The notes below the pieces were generated by a model. The model did no database searches. It was not told where the DNA came from and was given only the letters and a program-made list of their open reading frames with translations. A program made the position numbers and the translations under genes. A DNA stretch of 60,314 nt from an uncultured bacterium (GTDB lineage: Bacteria; Actinomycetota; Coriobacteriia; Coriobacteriales; Coriobacteriaceae): assembly GCA_905214465.1 (NCBI GenBank), contig CAJMMD010000014.1, positions 1-60,314 on the forward strand, written 5' to 3'. Below are positions 25,439 to 33,711 of the stretch, piece by piece; position 1 is the first letter of the stretch; every line of letters starts with the position of its first letter.

Positions 25439-26365
25439 CTATGCGAGCTCGTCGGCAATAGCTGCGACCTGCTCGGCCGTTTCGCACGAATACACGCGAA
25501 CGTCGCTCAGCGTACGCTTGACCAGGCCCGACAGCGTTTTGCCGGGGCCGACCTCAATAAACGTGTCGATGCCTTGATCCTGCAGAGCATGCAGCGCGTC
25601 GACCCAGCGCACGGCATGACTCACCTGGTTGGCCAGCACCTCCGATGCCGCCTGCGGGTCGGCCGGATAGGGCGCCGCCGTCATATTTGCCATGACCGGA
25701 ATCAGCAAAGGGGACGGGGCGTGCCCGGCTTGGATATACGTCGCCAGCCCCTCAGTCGCCTCGGCCATATAGGGGCTATGGAATGCACCCGACACCGCGA
25801 CCTTCATGGCGCGACCGCCAGCCTCTTTTACCAGGGCGTCGAGGTTCTGCAACGCATCGGGCGCTCCGGCCACAACCGTCTGCTGGGGACTGTTGTAGTT
25901 GACCGGCCAGCAGTTCTCGCCGGCCTGTTTTGCCAGGCCCTCGACTTGCGCTGCATCGAGCTTGATGACGGCGCGCATGCCGCCGGGGTGACGCTCAGCC
26001 GCCGTGGCCATCAATGCCGCGCGCTCACACACGAGCTCAAAACCCGCTCGTGTATCGAATGCCCCCGCAAAGGTGAGTGCAGCGACCTCGCCCAGCGAGA
26101 ATCCCGCACAGGCGGCAGGCACCACGCCGCGCTCGCGCAGGGCGACGGCAACAGCCAAGTCGTGCACGAACACGCAAGGCTGCGTGTTCTCGGTCTGTGA
26201 GAGCTCCTCTTTCGAGGCGCTCCGGCACTGTTCGCTCGTCCCCGGACGCACCTCGTCGGCAATGGCGAACACTTCGGCAGCCGCCGGCGATGCTTCGATA
26301 AGATCGACGCCCATCGCGGGATGCTGGGCACCCTGACCGGCAAACAGAAACGCTACGCTACCCAT
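25439..26365 (-). CDS. fabD: Malonyl-CoA:ACP transacylase
   Basis: A 308-residue enzyme that loads malonate on ACP. The opening FLFAGQGAQHPAMG and the nucleophile Ser90 in GFSLGE (Phe replaces the common His) are visible; the catalytic His is in SGAFHSPYM. Start at ATG 26365; the longer frame is antisense-like in composition. It overlaps the fabK stop by 13 bases. Confidence 0.94.
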   Translation of the reverse strand: MGSVAFLFAGQGAQHPAMGVDLIEASPAAAEVFAIADEVRPGTSEQCRSASKEELSQTENTQPCVFVHDLAVAVALRERGVVPAACAGFSLGEVAALTFAGAFDTRAGFELVCERAALMATAAERHPGGMRAVIKLDAAQVEGLAKQAGENCWPVNYNSPQQTVVAGAPDALQNLDALVKEAGGRAMKVAVSGAFHSPYMAEATEGLATYIQAGHAPSPLLIPVMANMTAAPYPADPQAASEVLANQVSHAVRWVDALHALQDQGIDTFIEVGPGKTLSGLVKRTLSDVRVYSCETAEQVAAIADELA

Positions 26366-27297
26366 GCGAACGCACCCTTCAGGACATGCTCGGCGCCATC
26401 GACCAGATCGTCGACGATTTCGCGTGCGCTCTGGCGTTCGTTGACCATTCCGGCAATCTGTCCGCACAAATACGAACCCTCTTCGTAATTACCGTCCTTT
26501 GCGGCTTTACGAAGCGCGCCCGTGCCCATGGCCCCGAGCTCCTCGGGGCTTGCGCCAGCCGCCTCGTTCTTGGCATACGCGTTGGTGAAGGGGCTCTTGA
26601 GGGCGCGAACCGGATGTCCCGTCGAGCGACCGGTCGCACGCGTCGACGTGTCGCCTGCCTTGAGCACCAACTCTTTGTACTGTTCGGATACGGTGCACTC
26701 GTTTGCGACCAGAAAGCGTGTTCCCACCTGGACTCCGGCAGCGCCGAGCATAAAGGCGGCCGCTACACCGCGGCCATCGGCGATGCCGCCAGCCGCAACC
26801 ACGGGAATATCGACCGCATCGACAACCTGCGGCACCAGTGCCATCGTCGAGGTCTCGCCAATATGGCCGCCTGATTCGGTACCCTCGGCAACCACGGCAG
26901 TGGCTCCGCGACGCGCCACGAGACGCGCCAGCGCCACCGAAGCCACGACGGGAATAACCTTGATGCCCGCATCGCCCCAGGCCTTCATGTACTTGGTCGG
27001 ATTGCCGGCGCCGGTCACCACAACGGGCACCTGCTCATCAATCACCACTTGTGCGACCTCGTCGACAAACGGGCTCATGAGCATAACGTTGACGCCAAAG
27101 GGCTTATCCGTCTTGGCGCGCAGCTCGTGAATCTGATCGCGCAGCCAGTTGGCGTCGGCGTTCATCGCCGCGATAATCCCTAAGCCGCCCGCCTCGGACA
27201 CGGCAGATGCCAGCGAGGCGTCGGCAATCCAGGCCATACCGCCCTGGAACACGGGCTTTTCAATGCCGAGCAGATCGCAGAGAGGAGTCTTGAGCAT
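26353..27297 (-). CDS. fabK: Enoyl-ACP reductase II (FMN)
   Basis: A 314-residue FMN-dependent TIM-barrel reductase that finishes each elongation round. FQGGMAWIADASLASAVSEAGG (18-39), VVTGAGNP and AEGTESGGHIGETSTMALVP are FabK/nitronate-monooxygenase signatures; the fab context decides for FabK. No FabI is in the cluster, so triclosan insensitivity is expected from family knowledge. Confidence 0.93.
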   Translation of the reverse strand: MLKTPLCDLLGIEKPVFQGGMAWIADASLASAVSEAGGLGIIAAMNADANWLRDQIHELRAKTDKPFGVNVMLMSPFVDEVAQVVIDEQVPVVVTGAGNPTKYMKAWGDAGIKVIPVVASVALARLVARRGATAVVAEGTESGGHIGETSTMALVPQVVDAVDIPVVAAGGIADGRGVAAAFMLGAAGVQVGTRFLVANECTVSEQYKELVLKAGDTSTRATGRSTGHPVRALKSPFTNAYAKNEAAGASPEELGAMGTGALRKAAKDGNYEEGSYLCGQIAGMVNERQSAREIVDDLVDGAEHVLKGAFAWVA

Positions 27298-27299
27298 CT

Positions 27300-27536
27300 C
27301 TACTTCTCCAATGCCGCCTCGACCGTATCGGCGAACTCGCCGACCGTCTTGGGGTTCTCCTCGGTATCGAGCTCAATGCCAAACTCGTCCTCGACGGCGA
27401 CGAGGATCTCGACGGTGCCCAGACTGTCGAGACCAATCTCCTCGAGCGTGGACTCGGGCTTCATCTCGACATCGTCAAGGCCGGCGGTCTCGCGGATAAC
27501 GTCGCAAACGCGCTCGAAGGTCTTCTGATCTGCCAT
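27300..27536 (-). CDS. acpP: Acyl carrier protein
   Basis: A 78-residue acidic four-helix carrier. The phosphopantetheine Ser38 lies in GLDSLGTVEI. It is placed between fabH and fabK, 3 bases before fabK. The fab location supports a fatty-acid rather than polyketide role. Confidence 0.95.
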   Translation of the reverse strand: MADQKTFERVCDVIRETAGLDDVEMKPESTLEEIGLDSLGTVEILVAVEDEFGIELDTEENPKTVGEFADTVEAALEK

Positions 27537-27588
27537 GGTAGTTCTCCTTTGTTTGTGCCCTAGGGGCGTTTTTATTTCCTATGTACGA

Positions 27589-28548
27589 CTACTTCCAACG
27601 AAGTAGATAGCCACCTATATCCAAGCCGGCGCCAAATCCGACCAGGGCGATGGTGTCGCCCGCGTGCAGCGCGCCGGTATTTGCCAGTCGATCGAGAGCA
27701 AGCGGAATGCATGCGCTCGAAATGTTGCCGGTCTCCCGCAGCGTTCGAACCACGCGCTCGTCTGGCACGCCAAGGCGCTTGACCGCCTGACTCAGGATTC
27801 GTTCGTTAGCCTGATGGAATACAAAATGATCGATATCCTCGACCGAAATGCCCGCCTCGCTCGCAAGCTTATGGACCGTGTCGCAGATGGCGTTGACGCC
27901 GAACTTGAACACACGGCGGCCATTCATGAACAGCACGCTCTGGCGGTCCGAGGGAACCTTGAATGGCGAGGTGCCATCCAGCCCGGGAACGCGCAACGTC
28001 TCGACATCGGGTGCGGTCGAAAGCTCAACAGCAAGGGGATTCTCTCCCCCAGCCTTTATGACCGCAGCACCCGCGCCATCGCCAAAGAGCACGCACGTTG
28101 CACGGTCGGTCCAATCGAGCGCGCGCGTCATCTGCTCGGCGGCAACGACCAGCACGTGCTTAACGCGACCGCGGGCGATATAGCCCTCGGCGACATCGAG
28201 CGCAAATACGAAGCCGGCACAAGCCGCCGAAACGTCGAAAGCAGGACATGTGGCACCCAGGCGCTCAGCAATGGCGCACGCTTCGGCAGGAACGAGATGA
28301 TCGCCCGTCGTCGTCGAACAGACGATAAGATCCAGCTGGCTCGCATCGATTCCGGACGTCTGGAGCGCTTGCTCGCTCGCCGCCAAGGCAAGGTCGTCAA
28401 GTGACTCGGTGGTGCACACATGGCGGCTCTTGATGCCTGTGCGGGTAAAAATCCACTCATCCGAGGTATCGAGGAACTCGGACAGCTCGTCATTGGAAAC
28501 ACTGCGCTTGGGAAGCGCCGAGCCTGTTCCAAGAATCGTGAAACCCAT
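27589..28548 (-). CDS. fabH: 3-oxoacyl-ACP synthase III
   Basis: A 319-residue initiating condensing enzyme. Cys110 in SAACAGFVFALD, His in FHQANERIL and Asn in NISSACIPLAL form the triad. I start at ATG 28548 after a strong aggagg; the longer frame crosses the operator repeats. It is the first gene of the fatty-acid operon, with two repeated operator-like sites upstream. Confidence 0.94.
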   Translation of the reverse strand: MGFTILGTGSALPKRSVSNDELSEFLDTSDEWIFTRTGIKSRHVCTTESLDDLALAASEQALQTSGIDASQLDLIVCSTTTGDHLVPAEACAIAERLGATCPAFDVSAACAGFVFALDVAEGYIARGRVKHVLVVAAEQMTRALDWTDRATCVLFGDGAGAAVIKAGGENPLAVELSTAPDVETLRVPGLDGTSPFKVPSDRQSVLFMNGRRVFKFGVNAICDTVHKLASEAGISVEDIDHFVFHQANERILSQAVKRLGVPDERVVRTLRETGNISSACIPLALDRLANTGALHAGDTIALVGFGAGLDIGGYLLRWK

Positions 28549-28565
28549 CACTAACCTCCTTTGAG

Positions 28566-28583
28566 TTGTTGACGTGTTTACAT
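28566..28583. promoter_or_regulatory. Operator-like site 1, fabH-birA region
   Basis: Reads TTGTTGACGTGTTTACAT. It is the same 18-mer as site 2 except one base. The central GTTGAC-GT-GTTTAC is an imperfect dyad. It lies 18 bases before the fabH start codon, overlapping the expected 5' leader. Confidence 0.5.
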
Positions 28584-28613
28584 CGACCAAGAGAGGATAG
28601 CGCATTCTTCGCT

Positions 28614-28631
28614 TTGTTGACGTGTTAACAT
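28614..28631. promoter_or_regulatory. Operator-like site 2, fabH-birA region
   Basis: Reads TTGTTGACGTGTTAACAT, 48 bases (start to start) from site 1, in the same orientation. The dyad GTTGAC-GT-GTTAAC is better here. Two copies between the fab operon and birA suggest a shared fatty-acid-responsive repressor. Confidence 0.5.
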
Positions 28632-28725
28632 TAAATTGTCCAAATGCGACAAAGGCTTCACATTGTGTCTATCTCTCGACACCATTCGCGTCATTCACTT
28701 ATTCATTAAGGAGGTAGCAGCCGCT

Positions 28726-29502
28726 ATGGATGCCCAATTAACGATAGTCGACGTAACCGGATCGACCAACGACGACCTGCTCGAAGCAGGAAAACAGGGA
28801 GCGCCGCACGGCACGGGGCTTGCAGCCCGCGCGCAAACGGCAGGACGCGGCCGACGCGGCCACAAGTGGGATTCAACCGCCGGCAACCTGTTGCTCTCGA
28901 TTGTCCTACGTCCACGTGTTGATCCCGCCAAGTACTCTGGTCTTGCCGCCGTCAGCGGCTTAGCGGTGCTCGAGGCGCTCGAGGCGCAAGGTCTTGCTAA
29001 CGAGATCGGCCTCAAATGGCCCAACGACCTCGTCGCGCGAGGGCGCAAACTCGGCGGCATCTTGGTCGAGGCGGCTCGTGACAACATGGGCATGCCCTTT
29101 GCCGTCTGCGGCATTGGCGTCAACGTAAACTACACGCCCCAAGAGGTTCCCGATGGCGGCCTGCCGGCAATCGGCCTCTCAGACCTCAACGAGAATGTTC
29201 CCACCGTCGATGTGCTACTCAAGGAGGTCCATCACGCGGTCGTGCACGCCGTAGGCACATGGGCAGATCTGCTCAACGCCATGGACGAAGACGCCGGACC
29301 GATCGCGCCCGTCCACGATGATTATGTCGCTCATCTCAATTGGATTGGGGAGCACGTTATCGCCCGTTCCCCTGCCGGTGACGAGCTGGCGCGTGGCATC
29401 TTTCAAACGGTCGATGCCTTTGGTCGCGCGTGTATCGAAACGGAAGACGGCCTGCGATCCTTCCATTTTGAGGAGGCGTCATTGCGCCCATTGAGCGAAT
29501 AG
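28726..29502 (+). CDS. birA: Biotin-protein ligase, group I
   Basis: A 258-residue ligase that adenylates biotin and attaches it to AccB. DVTGSTNDDLLE (about 8-19), QTAGRGRRGHKW (about 39-50) and KWPNDLVARGRKLGGILVE (about 102-120) are the catalytic motifs. There is no N-terminal winged helix, so it is not a repressor of biotin genes. Start at ATG 28726, 9 bases after aaggagg. Divergent from the fab operon, sharing the operator region. Confidence 0.92.
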   Translation: MDAQLTIVDVTGSTNDDLLEAGKQGAPHGTGLAARAQTAGRGRRGHKWDSTAGNLLLSIVLRPRVDPAKYSGLAAVSGLAVLEALEAQGLANEIGLKWPNDLVARGRKLGGILVEAARDNMGMPFAVCGIGVNVNYTPQEVPDGGLPAIGLSDLNENVPTVDVLLKEVHHAVVHAVGTWADLLNAMDEDAGPIAPVHDDYVAHLNWIGEHVIARSPAGDELARGIFQTVDAFGRACIETEDGLRSFHFEEASLRPLSE

Positions 29503-29560
29503 AGCGCCGCAGCCACCTACTCGGCAGCATTACCCGGCAGTCCAAACCATCATTCAAAAC

Positions 29561-29597
29561 AAAAGAGCCCCGCTACCGTAATGGCAGCGGGGCTCTG
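29561..29597. terminator. Bidirectional terminator birA/rpsJ
   Basis: agagccccgct (29564-29574) pairs with agcggggctct (29586-29596). It lies between two convergent genes, with an A run on the left that gives U residues for the minus strand. Confidence 0.8.
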
Positions 29598-29617
29598 TAA
29601 GCTATGAGCGATATCGC

Positions 29618-29926
29618 TTAGAGCTTGATGTCGATGTCGACGCCAGCGGGGAGGTCGAGACGCATGAGCGAATCAACAGTGCCCGAGGTGGGGTCGAGGA
29701 TGTCGATGAGGCGCTTGTGGGTGCGCATCTCGAACTGCTCACGGGAGTCCTTGTTGATGTGCGGCGAGCGGATAACCGTGTACAGGTTGCGCTCGGTGGG
29801 CAGGGGGACAGGACCGGAAACGCGAGCGCCGGTCTTCTGAGCGGTCTCGACGATGAGCTTCGCGGACTGATCGACGACCTCGTGATCATAGCCCTTGAGG
29901 CGAATGCGGATCTTCTGGGTAGCCAA
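29618..29926 (-). CDS. rpsJ: 30S ribosomal protein S10
   Basis: A 102-residue head protein, also the NusE antitermination factor. It starts MATQKIRIRLKGYDHEVVDQ and contains SGPVPLPTERN and SREQFEMRTHKRLIDI. Normally it heads the S10 operon; here it ends the str operon, 60 bases after fusA, and is followed by a terminator. Confidence 0.97.
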   Translation of the reverse strand: MATQKIRIRLKGYDHEVVDQSAKLIVETAQKTGARVSGPVPLPTERNLYTVIRSPHINKDSREQFEMRTHKRLIDILDPTSGTVDSLMRLDLPAGVDIDIKL

Positions 29927-29986
29927 CTTAAACCTCCAAAGAGTGCGAGAGATGTTCTCGCGGATTACGTAACAGGGAGCTCGAAC

Positions 29987-32086
29987 TTAGGCGTTCTTGC
30001 TCATGACCTCGTCCACGATGGACTTGGGCGCGGGCTCATAAGAGTCGAACTGCATCGTGTAGGATGCACGGCCCTGGGTCTGGGAGCGAAGGTCGGTAGC
30101 GTAACCGAACATCTCGCCCAGCGGCACCTTGGCACGGATGAGCTTGCTGTTCTTGCGATCCTCCATGCCCTCGATCTTGCCGCGGCGACCGGAGAGGTTG
30201 CCCATAACGTCGCCCATGTACTGCTCGGGGGTCTCGACCTCGACAGCCATGATCGGCTCGAGCAGCTGCGGATCGGACTTCTTGAGGGCGTCCTTGATAG
30301 CCATGGAACCGGCGATCTTGAAGGCGGCCTCGGAGGAGTCGACCTCGTGGTAAGAACCGTCGAACAGGGTAACCTTGACGTCGAGGACCGGGAAGCCGGC
30401 GATAACACCGGTGTTCAGGGCCTCCTGGATGCCCTTGTCGATGGACGGGATGTACTCCTTGGGCACGACGCCGCCGACGATAGCGTTGACGAACTCGTAG
30501 CCGAAGCCCTCCTCCATCTTCTCGAGCTTGATGACGGCGTGGCCGTACTGACCGCGACCACCGGACTGACGGACGAACTTGCCCTCAGCCTTCTCGACGT
30601 CGTGACCAGCGGTCTCGCGGTAGGCAACCTGGGGCTTACCAACGTTAGCGTCAACCTTGAACTCACGGAGCAGACGGTCGACGATGATCTCGAGGTGCAG
30701 CTCGCCCATGCCGGCGATGATGGTCTGGCCGGTCTCGTGGTTGGTGGACACCTGGAAGGTCGGGTCCTCCTCGGCGAGCTTGGTCAGAGCCAGGGACATC
30801 TTGTCCTGCTCGGCCTTGGTCTTGGGCTCAATGGCAACGTCGATAACGGGCTTAGCGAACTCGATCTTCTCGAGGACGATCTCCTTGCCCTCGGCGCACA
30901 GGGTGTCACCGGTGGTGGAGTTCTTGAAGCCGACGCAAGCGACGATGTCGCCGGCGGCAGCGTCGTCACGGTCGATACGCTCGGCGGCGTTCATCTCGAG
31001 AATGCGGCCGAGGCGCTCGCGCTGACCGTTGGAAGCGTTGACCACGTAGGAGCCGGACTCAGCGCGGCCGGAGTAAACGCGGACGTAGGTGAGCTTACCG
31101 ACGAACGGGTCGGTCATGATCTTGAAGACCAGGCCGGAGAAGGGCTCGTCGAAGGAAGGATGACGCTGGATCTCCTCGCCGGTGTCCGGATCGGTACCGG
31201 TGACGGCCTCAACGTCGAGCGGGCTGGGCAGGTAGTCGACGACAGCGTCGAGCAGCTCCTGGACGCCCTTGTTCTTGTAGGCGGAGCCCACGAAGACGAG
31301 GTTAAGCTCGTTGGCCAGAACACCCTTGCGCAGAGCAGCCTTGAGCTCCTCGACGGTGAAGTCCTCCTCCATGAGGATCTTCTCCATGAGCTCGTCGTCA
31401 AAGCTGGCAGCAGCGTCGAGGAGCTCCTCGCGCTTGGTGGCAGCGATGTCGGCAAACTCAGCCGGGATCTCGTCCATCGGCTCGGGGTAGGTCATGCCCT
31501 TCTCGTCGGCCTTGAAGTCCCATGCAGTCATGGTGACGAGGTCGATGACGCCCCAGAAGTTGTCCTCGGCGCCCATCGGGACCTGAGCGGCCACGGCGTT
31601 AGCGTCGAGACGATCCTTCATGGTCTCGATAGCGTTGAAGAAGTCAGCGCCCACGCGGTCATACTTGTTGATGAAGGCGATGCGGGGGACGTTGAAGGTA
31701 GAAGCCTGACGCCAAACGGTCTCAGACTGGGGCTGAACGCCGGCAACGGCGTCGAAGACGGCGACAGCGCCATCGAGGACGCGCAGGCAGCGCTCGACCT
31801 CGGCGGTGAAGTCAACGTGGCCCGGGGTGTCGATGATCTGGATGCGGTAGTCCTTGCCGTCCTTGTTCCAGAAGCAGGTGGTAGCAGCGGAGGTAATGGT
31901 TACGCCGCGCTCCTGCTCCTGAACCATCCAGTCCATGGTGGCAGCGCCCTCATGGACCTCACCGATCTTGTGGGTCTTACCGGTGTAGTAAAGAATACGC
32001 TCGGTCGTGGTGGTCTTACCGGCATCGATGTGGGCCATGATGCCGATGTTACGGGTATCGGAAAGCTTGTACTTAGGCTTAGCCAT
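29987..32086 (-). CDS. fusA: Elongation factor G
   Basis: A 699-residue translocation GTPase. The P loop AHIDAGKTTTTERIL (about 18-32), the switch DTPGHVDFTAEVERCLRVLDG (about 82-102) and the G4 NKYD are intact, followed by EF-G domains III-V. It follows rpsG by 19 bases. The tuf gene that usually follows is absent. Confidence 0.97.
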   Translation of the reverse strand: MAKPKYKLSDTRNIGIMAHIDAGKTTTTERILYYTGKTHKIGEVHEGAATMDWMVQEQERGVTITSAATTCFWNKDGKDYRIQIIDTPGHVDFTAEVERCLRVLDGAVAVFDAVAGVQPQSETVWRQASTFNVPRIAFINKYDRVGADFFNAIETMKDRLDANAVAAQVPMGAEDNFWGVIDLVTMTAWDFKADEKGMTYPEPMDEIPAEFADIAATKREELLDAAASFDDELMEKILMEEDFTVEELKAALRKGVLANELNLVFVGSAYKNKGVQELLDAVVDYLPSPLDVEAVTGTDPDTGEEIQRHPSFDEPFSGLVFKIMTDPFVGKLTYVRVYSGRAESGSYVVNASNGQRERLGRILEMNAAERIDRDDAAAGDIVACVGFKNSTTGDTLCAEGKEIVLEKIEFAKPVIDVAIEPKTKAEQDKMSLALTKLAEEDPTFQVSTNHETGQTIIAGMGELHLEIIVDRLLREFKVDANVGKPQVAYRETAGHDVEKAEGKFVRQSGGRGQYGHAVIKLEKMEEGFGYEFVNAIVGGVVPKEYIPSIDKGIQEALNTGVIAGFPVLDVKVTLFDGSYHEVDSSEAAFKIAGSMAIKDALKKSDPQLLEPIMAVEVETPEQYMGDVMGNLSGRRGKIEGMEDRKNSKLIRAKVPLGEMFGYATDLRSQTQGRASYTMQFDSYEPAPKSIVDEVMSKNA

Positions 32087-32105
32087 GTTAGTTCCTTACC
32101 TTAAC

Positions 32106-32579
32106 TTACCAACGATAGTGAGAGAACGCGCGGTTGGCCTCGGCCATCTTGAAGACGTCCTCACGCTTCTTGACGGAAGCGCCCAGGCCGTTGGAGGCGT
32201 CGAGGATCTCGTTGGCGAGACGCTCGGCCATGGTCTTCTCCTTGCGAGCGCGGGAGAAGTTGACGATCCAGCGGATACCCAGAGCGGTGGAACGACGGGA
32301 GTTGACCTCCATCGGGACCTGATAGGTAGCGCCGCCGACACGCTTGGGCTTAACCTCGAGCGTGGGCTTGACGTTGTCCATAGCCTTCTTGAAGGTAGCG
32401 AGAGCGTCGCCACCCTCAGACTTCTCGGCAACGATCTCGAAAGCGGTGTAAACGATGCGCTCAGCGGTGGCCTTCTTGCCGTCAAGAAGGACCTTGTTGA
32501 TGAGCTGAGTCACCAGGCGGTTGTTGTAAACGGCGTCAGGCTGAACCTCACGACGATTAGCTGCTGCACGACGCGGCAT
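32106..32579 (-). CDS. rpsG: 30S ribosomal protein S7
   Basis: A 157-residue head protein and primary 16S binder. MPRRAAANRREVQPDAVYNN opens it; GGATYQVPMEVNSRR and RWIVNFSRARKEKTMAERL are S7 motifs. In E. coli S7 autoregulates the str operon. Confidence 0.97.
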   Translation of the reverse strand: MPRRAAANRREVQPDAVYNNRLVTQLINKVLLDGKKATAERIVYTAFEIVAEKSEGGDALATFKKAMDNVKPTLEVKPKRVGGATYQVPMEVNSRRSTALGIRWIVNFSRARKEKTMAERLANEILDASNGLGASVKKREDVFKMAEANRAFSHYRW

Positions 32580-32652
32580 GTGAAATCTCCTTAAGTGTCT
32601 ACCGTGCGGCGCTTAGGCGGCACACGGCGAAAGTATCAAAACGTTATCTGGC

Positions 32653-33030
32653 TTATTTAGCCTTGGGGCGCTTAGCACCGTACTTGGAACGGGCCTGCAT
32701 ACGGTTCTGGACCGGAGCAGCGTCGTAGGCGCCACGGATGACGTGATAACGGACACCAGGGAGGTCACGGACACGACCGCCGCGGACGAGCACGATGGAG
32801 TGCTCCTGCAGGTTGTGGCCCTCACCCGGGATGTAAGCAGTGACTTCGATGCCGTTGACGAGGCGAACACGGGCAACCTTGCGAAGAGCCGAGTTCGGCT
32901 TCTTGGGGCTCGTGGTGAAGACGCGGGTGCACACGCCGCGCTTCTGGGAGTTGTGCTGCAGAGCAGCGTTCTTGGACTTCTTGGGCACGGAACGACGGCC
33001 CTGGCGAACCAGCTGGTTAATAGTAGGCAA
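32653..33030 (-). CDS. rpsL: 30S ribosomal protein S12
   Basis: A 125-residue decoding-centre protein. MPTINQLVRQGR starts it. TTSPKKPNSALRKVARV contains the wild-type Lys of the streptomycin site, and PGVRYHVIRGAYD is present. It is the first gene of its operon behind a strong promoter. Confidence 0.97.
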   Translation of the reverse strand: MPTINQLVRQGRRSVPKKSKNAALQHNSQKRGVCTRVFTTSPKKPNSALRKVARVRLVNGIEVTAYIPGEGHNLQEHSIVLVRGGRVRDLPGVRYHVIRGAYDAAPVQNRMQARSKYGAKRPKAK

Positions 33031-33123
33031 AGCGTACTCCTTCTCGAATGATTCCAGCTTTCTGTAAAGTGCAACGGCTTGAATCGAGGGGTCAGCATCC
33101 CCCTACGAAACACGCAGTTCGAT

Positions 33124-33152
33124 AGGATACGTGGCGTTAGCTGTGCCGTCAA
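33124..33152 (-). promoter_or_regulatory. Promoter of rpsL operon
   Basis: Minus strand: TTGACG (33147-33152), a 17-base spacer, TATCCT (33124-33129). This sigma-70-like pair leaves a leader of about 85 bases to rpsL with a small aggggg/cccct hairpin. Confidence 0.65.
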
Positions 33153-33240
33153 CAGACCACGCCGCCGGGCGTATCCCAAAATTGGCACATTTCCGCAAAG
33201 CCTACACAAAAGGAATCCCCTCCTGTGCGCGCTGGCGGAC

Positions 33241-33371
33241 TCCCGGTCCGGGCGGCCCGCTGTTTAAGTTTGCTGCTCTACAGTCCTGCGCAAGACGGAA
33301 AGCACATTAAGTGCTTTCCTTTGCGTGCGGAACTCGCGACAAACTTAAACAGCGGGCCGCCCGGTCCGGGA
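33241..33371. repeat. Long palindrome A2 upstream of rpsL
   Basis: 31-base arms (33241-33271, 33341-33371) match as reverse complements at 30 of 31 positions and enclose a 69-base core (33272-33340) almost identical to A1's. In the core a G-to-A change on one side of the agcacattaagtgct hairpin is matched by C-to-T on the other. It is about 90 bases upstream of the rpsL -35 box. Confidence 0.85.
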
Positions 33372-33502
33372 ATCCGACGTGCTCGTTGGGACAACGTTCC
33401 CTGCCAAAACGGGACAGGTTTATTTTGGTCGGTTTTATCTGCGGAAACGTCGCGCTCCAGCGGTGATCCGCCCTCATCTGTCATAGGGAAATCGGCGGTG
33501 CT

Positions 33503-33630
33503 TTCGGAAGTATGCGGCAAATTCTGGACCTGCCGAGCACACCGGGGTTTTCGATAATAAACCCGCAGGTAAAGCGCTTGAGCATATGCGGTGTGATCGA
33601 CCCATCGAGATTTTGCCGCATACTTCCGAA
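33503..33630. repeat. Repeat B1 (MITE-like, 128 bp)
   Basis: The ends are a perfect inverted repeat beginning ttcggaagtatgcggcaaa. The interior shares long identical words with B2, such as gcttgagcatatgcggtgtg and tcgacccatc. No coding capacity for a transposase and no clear target-site duplication. Confidence 0.8.
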
Positions 33631-33671
33631 ATTCAGGCGAATATCGCTCAAAATAACCGTCCATATAACGC

Positions 33672-33705
33672 AAAAAAGGCCGCTTCCCCTAGTGGGAAGC
33701 GGCCT
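33672..33705 (-). terminator. Terminator after the ECF operon
   Basis: A perfect stem, aggccgcttccc with gggaagcggcct, followed on the minus strand by TTTTTTG, 7 bases past the membrane-protein stop. Confidence 0.9.
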
Positions 33706-33711
33706 AAAGCC

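Noticed and set aside
33278..33673. A 131-codon minus-strand frame upstream of rpsL
   Set aside because: It spans palindrome A2 and repeat B1; the translation is repeat sequence, not a protein family.
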